A DNA stretch of 64,000 nucleotides from an uncultured Bryobacteraceae bacterium. Lineage in GTDB: Bacteria; Acidobacteriota; Terriglobia; Bryobacterales; Bryobacteraceae. The stretch is from contig CAKZUE010000033.1 of NCBI GenBank assembly GCA_937920635.1, positions 62,001 to 126,000 on the forward strand. The letters run 5' to 3'. The notes under the pieces are model-generated. The model did no database searches, had not been told where the DNA came from, and saw only the letters and a list, made by a program, of their open reading frames with translations. A program made the position numbers and the translations under genes. Below, piece after piece: positions 46,200 through 54,109 of this stretch (position 1 is the stretch's first letter; each line of letters opens with the position of its first letter).

Positions 46200-47903
46200 A
46201 TGTCCGCAATGCCCCTGCAATCAGCCCCGCTTGCCGGCGATCAGCCCCTGTCGGTTCCGCGCCGGCCGCTGGATCTGGAAGACTACGTCGACGTCGCCCG
46301 CCGCCACCGGGCGTGGATTCTGGGGCCGGCCTTCCTCGGGCTCGTCCTCGGCGTGATCACAGCGTTCCTCTGGGAAGACTCCTACATCGCCAGGGGCAAA
46401 ATCCGCATCACACCGCCGCAGGTGCCTGCGAGGCTGGTGCCCGGCAACGTGGGGGAAGAGCTCACGGCCCGCATCAACGCCATCGCCCAGGAGATCATCA
46501 CGCGGTCGAGCCTCCAGAATCTCATTCAGACCTACAACCTGTACCCGGAAGACCGCAAGCGGCTGCCCATGGAAGACGTCATCGACCGCATGCGCCGCGC
46601 CATCGGCATCGACAACATCGGGTCCTACTCGCGTTCCGGCTCTCCCCGTTACCACGTCTTTACGGTCAGCTTCGTCTATTCCGACCGCCGGCTGGCCCAG
46701 AAGATCTGCTCGGAGCTGATTGACCGCTTCACCAAGCAGAGCATCGAGAGCCGCCTGAACAGTTCCCGCCAGACGACGCTGTTCCTCTCCGACCAGTACG
46801 AATCGGCCAAACGCGAGCTGGATGACATCGACGCCCGCATCGCCGTCTTCCGGTCGAAGTACTTCGGGCAGCTCCCCGAACAGGAACAGATGGTTGTCTC
46901 CCGTCTGTCCTCCATGGAGGCCTCCCTGCAAGCCACCACCGGGCAGCTCAGCCGCGCCCAGCAGGACCGGATCCAGTTGGAAACACAGCTTCGCGAACTT
47001 CGCGAGGAAGCGGCGGCGCTCTCCCAGCAGCCGCCCGCAGCGGATACGGCCGCCATTGCCGCCAGAACCAACCCAAGAATCGGCGAGCTTCAACGGGAGA
47101 TCGAGCGCTCGCGCAACACGCTTCGCGTCCTCCGGGAGTCTTATACCGACACCCACCCCGACGTGCGCCGTCTCGTCGCCTTCATTGAGGGCAGAGAAGC
47201 CCAGCTCAATGAGCTCATCGAAGAAGAGAAGAAGCGTCTGGCCGAAGCTCCGGCTGCCAAGGGCAGCCCGGCGAGGGCCGTCCCCGCAGCCAGCGCGCAG
47301 AAACTCCGCGAAGTTTCCACCGCTATCGCCCGCGTCCAGGCAGCTCTGCAAGCCAAGGACATGGAGATCGAGGAGCACAACCGGCAGATCAATGAACTGA
47401 AGAACCGCATCAAGGCCACCCAGGGCAAGCTGGAGGCGGGAGTCTCCGTCAGCCAGGAGTACCTCCAGCTTGTGCGCGACCGCGAACTCGCCGCGCGCCG
47501 CTATGAAGAGCTTAGCCGCAAGCTCCAGGATTCCAACATGGCCACCGATCTGGTGAGCCGCGGGCAGAGTGAAACGATGGAAGTGCTCGAATCGCCGGTC
47601 ATTCCCGAAGAGCCGATCGCACCCAACCGGCCGCTGATTATTGCAGTGGGTGTCGTGCTGGGCCTGGCCGTCGGCATCGGCCTGGCCAGCGTCCGCGAGA
47701 TCAAGGACTCCTCGCTGAAGAACCTGAAGGATGTCCGGGCCTACACGCGCCTCACCGTGCTGGGCAGCATCCCGCTGCTGGAGAATGACTTCGTTGTCCG
47801 CCGCAGGCGGCGTATCGGATGGCTGGCATGGACGTGCGCCATCCTGGTCGGGCTCCTGCTGATGGCCGGGGCCGTATTCTATTACTACACCCAGAGGGGT
47901 TGA
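46200..47903 (+). CDS. GumC/Wzc-like polysaccharide co-polymerase without kinase domain
   Basis: The 567-residue inner-membrane protein has an N-terminal Wzz domain with its first helix at about residues 38-58 (AWILGPAFLGLVLGVIT). A long periplasmic coiled coil follows (about 190-440), then a second helix near the C terminus (LAWTCAILVGLLLMAGAV). GNVGEELTARINAIAQEI and RRYEELSRKLQDS are typical of GumC/EpsC. It sets chain length and bridges to the Wza-like exit. The tyrosine-kinase domain is separate, encoded by the next gene, as in Gram-positive CapA/CapB systems and many acidobacteria. Confidence 0.92.
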   Translation: MSAMPLQSAPLAGDQPLSVPRRPLDLEDYVDVARRHRAWILGPAFLGLVLGVITAFLWEDSYIARGKIRITPPQVPARLVPGNVGEELTARINAIAQEIITRSSLQNLIQTYNLYPEDRKRLPMEDVIDRMRRAIGIDNIGSYSRSGSPRYHVFTVSFVYSDRRLAQKICSELIDRFTKQSIESRLNSSRQTTLFLSDQYESAKRELDDIDARIAVFRSKYFGQLPEQEQMVVSRLSSMEASLQATTGQLSRAQQDRIQLETQLRELREEAAALSQQPPAADTAAIAARTNPRIGELQREIERSRNTLRVLRESYTDTHPDVRRLVAFIEGREAQLNELIEEEKKRLAEAPAAKGSPARAVPAASAQKLREVSTAIARVQAALQAKDMEIEEHNRQINELKNRIKATQGKLEAGVSVSQEYLQLVRDRELAARRYEELSRKLQDSNMATDLVSRGQSETMEVLESPVIPEEPIAPNRPLIIAVGVVLGLAVGIGLASVREIKDSSLKNLKDVRAYTRLTVLGSIPLLENDFVVRRRRRIGWLAWTCAILVGLLLMAGAVFYYYTQRG

Positions 47904-47950
47904 GCCCGGGCCCGAGGCATGTGCGCTGAGAATCAGACCAGGAGGATCGA

Positions 47951-48814
47951 ATGAGCCGAGTTCACGACGCATTGAGGAAGGCGCAGCCGGCGGCGGCTCC
48001 GCCGCCGCGGGTGCATGGGGACGAACTCCCCGCCGCGCAAGCGGCCCAGACGGCTGAGGCCGCGCCGGTTGTCACGCCTGGGCTCGTCGAGGCCATTGCG
48101 CGTTTCCCGGTCGTTCCGTTCAACCCCTCGCCGGATGCCTCCCTGCTCGATCCCGCCCGTCCCGGAGAGGCGCCCGCCGAAGAATTCCGCAGCCTTCGCA
48201 CGCGGCTCAATCACATCCAGACGCTTCAGCCGATTCACTCCCTGGTGATCACCTCGCCTTCGCCGGCTGAAGGCAAGTCTTTCACCGCGGCCAATCTGGC
48301 CATCGCTCAGGCGCAACTGGAGAACAACTTCACGCTGCTGGCCGATTTTGATTTCCGCCGCCCGGTGATCCACACGCTCTTCCAGTTGCCGCGCTCGCCC
48401 GGCATCACGGATTACTTGCAGGGCAAAGCGAGCCTCGATCAGATCATCCAGCGGCTGGAGGGCACCAACCTGTTTGTCATGACCGCCGGCGAGGCGGTGC
48501 TCAACCCTCTCGAGCTGCTGAATCTGTCGGCCGCAAGGCATATGATCGAGGAGCTGCCCGGACTCTTCAACTGGGTCATCATCGACACTCCGCCCCTGCT
48601 GTTTGCCGCTGACGCCAGTCTTCTGTCCACCATGGCTCACGGCCTGCTGCTGGTGGTCCGGATCGGCTCCACCACCATCGATTCGGTCACACGGGCCATC
48701 GGATCCCTTTGTCAGAACAACATCCTCGGTATCGTGGTGAATGCAGCCCAGAAGAGCGAACTCTACAGCAAGTACACTTACTATCACTCCTACTATTCCG
48801 CTCCTGAGTCTTAA
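47951..48814 (+). CDS. CpsD/CapB-type tyrosine-kinase ATPase
   Basis: The 287-residue BY-kinase has Walker A (SPSPAEGKSFTAANLA), A' (LLADFDFRRPVIH) and B (WVIIDTPPLLFAAD) motifs. A C-terminal tyrosine cluster (YSKYTYYHSYYS) is the expected autophosphorylation site. It follows an AGGAGG. It would phosphorylate its own tail in response to the GumC-like partner and control polysaccharide export. Confidence 0.93.
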   Translation: MSRVHDALRKAQPAAAPPPRVHGDELPAAQAAQTAEAAPVVTPGLVEAIARFPVVPFNPSPDASLLDPARPGEAPAEEFRSLRTRLNHIQTLQPIHSLVITSPSPAEGKSFTAANLAIAQAQLENNFTLLADFDFRRPVIHTLFQLPRSPGITDYLQGKASLDQIIQRLEGTNLFVMTAGEAVLNPLELLNLSAARHMIEELPGLFNWVIIDTPPLLFAADASLLSTMAHGLLLVVRIGSTTIDSVTRAIGSLCQNNILGIVVNAAQKSELYSKYTYYHSYYSAPES

Positions 48815-48840
48815 GGGGCGGTTCCGCCCAGCGGCCTGGT

Positions 48841-49467
48841 ATGACTGAAACTGGCGATCGCCCGGGTGCACCGGAGCCGCCTCCGCCATGGTTTCTGCGT
48901 CTCGCAGCGGGAGTGGAAGCGGCGGCGCCTGCCGCCATCTCGGTATTGGTTTGGTTCGGAATCCACTCCTACCTGGTCCGCGACCCCTGGTGGTCGAAAT
49001 TCAACGTGGCGGCCGCACCGTTCTTCGGCGACCGCGTGTTTTACCTGGGACTCGGGCGCGCCACGCTGGCCGGCGCAGCCCTGCTGCTGCTTCTGTACGG
49101 CGCGCTCGGCATCGCGTTTGCCCTGCTGGCGGGCGGTGGGGGAGCAGGCCGTGCTATTCTGCGGGCGGCTCTCTGGCTCGCCTGCTGGCACTTTTTCTCG
49201 CAGCAATATGTCTGGCCGCGGCTCGACCCTGCCGCGGCGCCTTATTTCCCGTTATCGGCGACGGCGCCAGCGCACGCGGCAGCCGCCATTTTGCTGGCCC
49301 GTTTCCCTGGCGTTTACCGGCGTCTGCGGGCGCTGGCAACGGATCGAAAGGCTGCCGGCGTCCTGTCTCCGGAGCCGGAGGCGCCCGCTCCGCCAGCCGC
49401 CGGTAACGAAAGCGCGGTCCAGGCGCCTGATGGAGGGCCGCCCGCTCCCGCTGAGCCCGATTGTTGA
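48841..49467 (+). CDS. Membrane protein of unknown function
   Basis: The 208-residue protein has four hydrophobic helices (around residues 25-45, 70-95, 105-125 and 140-155) and a Pro/Ala-rich C-terminal tail. I recognise no family. It starts 27 bases after the CpsD-like gene and may be part of that operon. Confidence 0.6.
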   Translation: MTETGDRPGAPEPPPPWFLRLAAGVEAAAPAAISVLVWFGIHSYLVRDPWWSKFNVAAAPFFGDRVFYLGLGRATLAGAALLLLLYGALGIAFALLAGGGGAGRAILRAALWLACWHFFSQQYVWPRLDPAAAPYFPLSATAPAHAAAAILLARFPGVYRRLRALATDRKAAGVLSPEPEAPAPPAAGNESAVQAPDGGPPAPAEPDC

Positions 49468-49490
49468 GGCGCTGGCGTTTTGGCTAGAAT
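49461..49490 (+). promoter_or_regulatory. Candidate bamA promoter
   Basis: TTGTTG (49461-49466), an 18-base spacer and TAGAAT (49485-49490) lie about 100 bases before bamA, at the end of the membrane-protein gene. Confidence 0.4.
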
Positions 49491-49591
49491 GAAGACTTTG
49501 AGCCCCCGAGCTGGGTTCATGGGTGAAACGCCTGTGACCTCCGCTACGTCACTGTCGCAGGCGCGAACAGAAAGGATCACTTCTGCCTAAG

Positions 49592-52500
49592 ATGATCTTC
49601 AGGCGTGGGAGCCTGTCCGTCTTGCTTCTTACCCAGCTCTGCTTCGGATTTGCCGCTCTGCGAGCCGAAGCTGTGCCGGTCGAACAGGATGGCTCCACCA
49701 TTTCCGCCCAGGCGGCTCAGCCGCCGGCGGCTAGGCCGAAGAGCCCTTTTGAATCAGTGCCGCCGGCGGAACAGCAGGAGCCCGCGCCGCCGAAGCCGCC
49801 CGAGGCGAAGAAGCCTGGTCCTTTCGAAACGGTTCCGGAAGTGAAGGAGCCGGAATCTCCCAAGCCTGTCGCTCCCGAGCCGGAAGCCGCCAAACCTGCC
49901 GCACCTGCCGTCGTCCCTGACGTCATCGAATACATCGAGTTCCGCGGCGCCCGGCGCGTTCCGCAGGACACCCTGCGCGCCATGATCTTTTCGCGCAAAG
50001 GCGACCGCTACGACCCCGACGCCATTCACCGCGACTTCATGGCGCTCTGGAACACAGGGCGCTTCGACGACATCACCGTCGAGCGCGAACCCGGCAAGAC
50101 GGGCTGGATCATCCGCTTCCTCCTCACCGAACGCCGCGTCATCCGCACCATCAAGTACGAAGGCGTCAAATCGCTGACCGTCTCTGAAATCCTGGACCGC
50201 TTCAAAGAGCGCCGCGTCGGGCTCGCCGTCGAGCAGCAGTTCGACCAGGGCAAGATCCAGCGCGCCACCAACGTGCTGAAAGAATACCTCGCCGAGCGGG
50301 GGCGCCAGTTCGCCACCGTCACGCCCGTGGTGCGCCAGATCCCGCCCGCCTCCGTGGAACTCACGTTCCGCGTGGAAGAGGGGCCCAAGGTCAAGGTTGG
50401 CAACATCGAAATCCTCAACAACAAGGTCTTCGGCGACCGCGCCGTGCGCCGCGCCATGAAGAACCTCCGCCCGGTCGGCATCCCGTACAGCATCTTTCTG
50501 GAAGGCCTGTTCGCCAAGACCTTCGATCAGGCCAAGCTCGACGAGGACAAGGAGCGCATCCGTTTCTTCTATTCGAATCACGGCTATTTCCTCGCCCGCG
50601 TCACCGACAGCGACGTGAAATTGCGCGACTACCGCGGGCGCCTGTGGATTCCTCCGTTCACTGCCACCAAGCCCGGCAAGAAAGCCGACATCCGCCTCGA
50701 GGTGGAAGAAGGGCTCCAGTACCGCATCCGCAACATCAATTTCGTCGGCGTCAAGGCGCTGAAGACTCCTGAGATCTTCTTCAAGCCGCTGTTCGGTATG
50801 GGAACGGGAGACGTCTTTTCCGTCGAGAAGCTCCAGAAGGGCATCAAGAATTTCCAGAAGTTCTACGGTGAATACGGCTACATCGACGCCGTTCCCGAGC
50901 CCGATTTCAACCCCCTGCCTAGCGGACAGATCGACCTCACCATCAACGTGGACGAGGGCAAGCAGTTCTTCGTCCGCCGCATCGACTTCCAGGGCAACAC
51001 CACCACCCGCGACAAAGTCATCCGCCGCGAGCTGCTGCTCGACGAAGGCGACATGTACAACACCCGGCTGTGGGAGTTGAGCATCCTGCGCCTGAACCAG
51101 CTCGGCTACTTCGAAGCCCTGAAGGAAGAAGAAGCCGCCACCATCACCCGCGACACCCGCAACAGCACCGTCGACATCACCCTGAAAGTCAAGGAGCGCG
51201 GCAAGAACAGCGTCACCCTCAACGGCGGCGTCTCCGGCATCGCCGGCAGCTTCATCGGCTTCGGCTACGCCACCAACAACTTCCTCGGTCTCGGCGAGAC
51301 GCTCTCCATCAGCGCCGAACTCGGCGACCGCCTCCGCAACGTCACCTTCGGCTTCACCGAGCCGTACCTGTTCGACCGCCCCATCTCGGCGGGCTTCACC
51401 GTCTACACCCAGCGCTTCAACTACGATCAGGCGCGCGAAGTATCGCTGTTTTCCGGACGCAACCTGATCCCGTTGTATGAAGCCATCGGCCGCGATAACC
51501 TGTTGAACTACGTCTCCAACGGCTGGGGCGGCACGGTGTTTCTCAGCTATCCTCTGCGCCGCATCTTCGCCCGCCTGAGCCTCACCTACGGCTACGACCG
51601 CTCCAACATCCGGGCTCTCAACACGTCGTCCAACAGCTACTTCCAGTACTCGCAGTTCCTGAACTTCGAAGGGCCCAATTCACTCACCGGCATCGTCACC
51701 AGCCGCGTCATTCCGGCTTACACCTACAATACGGTGGATCATCCGATCACGCCTTCCCGCGGCAAGAGCCTCTTCGCCAGCGTCTCCTTCGCCGGCGGCC
51801 CTCTGGGCGGCAACGTGAACATGATCGAGCCGACCATCTCGGCTACGTACTTCCGGCGCGGCCTGTCGCCCCGCCATGTCATCGGCGGGCGCATCCTCGG
51901 CCGCATCATCACCGGCTACGGGGGCAAAGTGGCCCCGCCGTTCAACCGCGTCTTTATGGGCGGCGAAAACGACGTCCGCGGCTTCGAGATCTGGAGCATC
52001 CTGCCCTTCGTCTACATCCCCAGCGAGGGCGTCATTACGGTGCGCAACCCGGACGGCAGCGCCCGCCAGCAGAAGATCATCGTCGATGGCAAGGTGCAGA
52101 CGGTAGACGTGCTCCAGCAGATCCCCGTTTACCAGCTCGTGCCCACCGGCGGCGACACGCAGGGCGTGGCCAACTTCGAATACCGCATCCCCATCGTCGG
52201 CCCCCTCACCCTGGCCCTGTTCTTCGACGCAGGCGTCAACCGCATCAGCCTTCAGAACCAGCTTCGCCTGAACCCCGGGCGCATCGCCACGCTGAACGGA
52301 ACCTTTCCCCAGGCGGGCTTCGAGAACCGCTCCATCGTGATCGACTCCACCCAGAAGATCCGCACCTCCACGGGCTTCGAGTTCCAGATCATGATGCCGG
52401 TCGTCAATGCGCCGTTCCGCCTGTACTGGGCCTACAACCCGACGGTCGTCCAGCAGTTGTTCATCCCTCCCATTGCTGTCACGCCGTCGATGTTCCCGAA

Positions 52501-52600
52501 CATGGCCACCTTCCAGGCGGCCACATTCAGTTTTGCCAACCCCGCGCCTTATTTCGAGCGGCGCACCATGTTCCGCTTCACCATCAGCCGCACGTTCTGA
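49592..52600 (+). CDS. bamA: Outer-membrane protein assembly factor BamA
   Basis: The 1002-residue protein has a signal peptide (about 1-27) and an 80-residue Pro/Lys/Glu-rich linker with two PFE(S/T)VP repeats. Five POTRA domains follow (from IEYIEFRGARRVPQDTLRAM to VDEGKQFFVRRIDFQG), then a barrel with the conserved VRGF-type loop 6 motif (GGENDVRGFEIWS). It is the core of the BAM complex that inserts beta-barrels such as the receptors in this window. The ATG used here is 15 bases after AAAGGA; a CTG at 49583 (MPKMIF...) would sit better and is an alternative. The Pro-rich linker makes it longer than usual. Confidence 0.96.
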   Translation: MIFRRGSLSVLLLTQLCFGFAALRAEAVPVEQDGSTISAQAAQPPAARPKSPFESVPPAEQQEPAPPKPPEAKKPGPFETVPEVKEPESPKPVAPEPEAAKPAAPAVVPDVIEYIEFRGARRVPQDTLRAMIFSRKGDRYDPDAIHRDFMALWNTGRFDDITVEREPGKTGWIIRFLLTERRVIRTIKYEGVKSLTVSEILDRFKERRVGLAVEQQFDQGKIQRATNVLKEYLAERGRQFATVTPVVRQIPPASVELTFRVEEGPKVKVGNIEILNNKVFGDRAVRRAMKNLRPVGIPYSIFLEGLFAKTFDQAKLDEDKERIRFFYSNHGYFLARVTDSDVKLRDYRGRLWIPPFTATKPGKKADIRLEVEEGLQYRIRNINFVGVKALKTPEIFFKPLFGMGTGDVFSVEKLQKGIKNFQKFYGEYGYIDAVPEPDFNPLPSGQIDLTINVDEGKQFFVRRIDFQGNTTTRDKVIRRELLLDEGDMYNTRLWELSILRLNQLGYFEALKEEEAATITRDTRNSTVDITLKVKERGKNSVTLNGGVSGIAGSFIGFGYATNNFLGLGETLSISAELGDRLRNVTFGFTEPYLFDRPISAGFTVYTQRFNYDQAREVSLFSGRNLIPLYEAIGRDNLLNYVSNGWGGTVFLSYPLRRIFARLSLTYGYDRSNIRALNTSSNSYFQYSQFLNFEGPNSLTGIVTSRVIPAYTYNTVDHPITPSRGKSLFASVSFAGGPLGGNVNMIEPTISATYFRRGLSPRHVIGGRILGRIITGYGGKVAPPFNRVFMGGENDVRGFEIWSILPFVYIPSEGVITVRNPDGSARQQKIIVDGKVQTVDVLQQIPVYQLVPTGGDTQGVANFEYRIPIVGPLTLALFFDAGVNRISLQNQLRLNPGRIATLNGTFPQAGFENRSIVIDSTQKIRTSTGFEFQIMMPVVNAPFRLYWAYNPTVVQQLFIPPIAVTPSMFPNMATFQAATFSFANPAPYFERRTMFRFTISRTF

Positions 52601-52643
52601 CGGGCGCAATGCTACCATGCAAGTTTTGAGGAGCCAGAAAATC

Positions 52644-53264
52644 GTGACATCCGTTTGGAAGACCCTCCGCACGGCAACCCTGGTTGCCTTTGTCCCCGCT
52701 CTCCTTCCGGCGCAGACGCCGACGAAGGTGGCCATCATCAACATCCAGGGCGCCATTGTCGCCACCAAGGACGGAGCCAAAGCCCGCGAATCGATCCAGA
52801 AGAAGTTCGAACCCCGCTTCAAGGACGTGGAGGCTCTGAACAACGAAGTCCAGAAGCTGCGCAACCAGCTTTCCACGCTCGCCAACACCGCTTCGCAGGA
52901 AGTCCGCGACAAGATCAGCCGCGAGATCGATGACAAGCAGAAGAAGCTTCAGTGGGACACGGAAGATCTTCAGAACGATCTCCAGCAGGAGGAAGGCAAG
53001 CTCGTCAACGAGATCGGCCAGCGCATGATGCAGGTCATCGACGAATACGCCAAACAGCAGGGCTTCTCGCTGGTGCTGGACGTCAGCGCGCAGCAGAGCC
53101 CGGTGCTCTGGGCTGCCAATGGCATCGACATCACGCAGCAGATCGTCGAGCTTTACGACAAGCGCTTTGGCGCTATTGAAGCGCCTGCCGCCAGACCCGC
53201 CGCCAGCGCTCCCGCCACGGCGCCCCCTGCCGCTGCGCCCAAGAAACCCGCTGGCGTGAAGTAA
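52644..53264 (+). CDS. skp: OmpH/Skp-like periplasmic chaperone
   Basis: The 206-residue protein from the GTG at 52644, after GAGGAG, has a signal peptide (TSVWKTLRTATLVAFVPALLPAQ). The Skp core opens with KVAIINIQGAIVATKDG and has a long helical hairpin (KFEPRFKDVEALNNEVQKLR to EEGKLVNEIGQRMM). An Ala/Pro tail follows. An ATG at 52617 is an alternative start with a poor ribosome binding site. Skp carries unfolded outer-membrane proteins to BAM; its place 43 bases after bamA is the usual one. Confidence 0.9.
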   Translation: MTSVWKTLRTATLVAFVPALLPAQTPTKVAIINIQGAIVATKDGAKARESIQKKFEPRFKDVEALNNEVQKLRNQLSTLANTASQEVRDKISREIDDKQKKLQWDTEDLQNDLQQEEGKLVNEIGQRMMQVIDEYAKQQGFSLVLDVSAQQSPVLWAANGIDITQQIVELYDKRFGAIEAPAARPAASAPATAPPAAAPKKPAGVK

Positions 53265-53541
53265 CCTCCCGCCACACAATTCGGGACACTCCAGAAGAAC
53301 GAACCCCGGGCCGCGCCGTGGGGCCGCTCGCCTCTGGGGTGCAAGCGCCTTTCCGCCGCGGCTCGACCAGCACATCGCGCCCTCCGTTCGCGGCACGGCA
53401 GCGTGCCGGCGCGGGCGTGCCCGTCTTTTGCGCCGCGAGCGAAGCGGCCCGAGGCCGCGAGAGCGAGTCACCCTGCCCCCGCAGGACATCAGCGTGGATG
53501 AAGACCGGCACGCCCCTGCCACTTTGCTTCATGGAGCCGAA

Positions 53542-53940
53542 TCAACAGCGAGTGTGGTCTTCTCGCGATGGGCTGCCGGGTGATGCCCGCGATAGCGGCT
53601 CCGCCCCCACTCGGCTGTGCGCCTGCAAGATGGCCGGTTTGCCCGCCACCTTCACTTTGACGGGCGGATTCATCATCCACTGCACCGCCTCCAGCAGGCG
53701 CCGCAGCACCGCGAGGGTGGAGAAGCGCATCTACAGCGCCAGTGCCATCACGCAGCAGACGAAAACGCGGGCCGGCAGGTCCCGCTGGCGCACACTGGCG
53801 CGCCCGGCTTCCGCCAGCACCTGGCGGATCGTATCTGGAGGAATGAGCTTCGCAGTCACGCCGAGACTGACGGAGCCGCTGATGCGGCTCCCGGCGGGCA
53901 AGGGTACAAGAGGACGGGCCCTTCCCGGGCCTTCCGCCCC
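53542..53940 (-). pseudogene. Truncated IS4-type transposase N-terminal domain with nonsense codon
   Basis: Read on the minus strand, residues LGVTAKLIPPDTIRQVLAEAG, QRDLPARVFVCCVMALAL, then a TAG stop (53731-53733), then FSTLAVLRRLLEAVQWM, VKVAGKPAILQAHSR, VGAEPLSR match the IS4 N-terminal domain in order. Where the stop sits, relatives have Tyr/Phe. After AEPLSR (about 53586) similarity ends and the frame closes, so the DDE catalytic part is absent. No ATG start or terminal repeats were found. It is a dead remnant of an insertion sequence in the gap between skp and the next receptor; a CGGCACG/CGTGCCG hairpin (53391-53408) lies in the same gap. Confidence 0.78.
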
Positions 53941-54040
53941 ACACAGAATGGCACAGAACTGTCGTCAACTAAACAGCAGTGAGGCCAAGGCCGCCTCCAG
54001 GCGCGGTTCCAGCCGCTGCCGCCGCTTACAGGCGCGGCTT

Positions 54041-54082
54041 CAAAAGCACAGCGCCCGGGGGCTCTTGCGAACCCCCGGGCGC
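54041..54082 (-). terminator. Terminator after the receptor gene at 54110
   Basis: A perfect 11-bp stem (54051-54061 with 54072-54082) has a 10-base loop. On the minus strand TGTGCTTTTG follows. Confidence 0.78.
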
Positions 54083-54109
54083 GTGATCCAGGTCAGCCGT
54101 GAACCGGGC

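Noticed and set aside
48816-48829. GGGCGG-TT-CCGCCC repeat after the CpsD-like gene
   Set aside because: The loop is too small for the full stem and no T-run follows, so it does not support a terminator.
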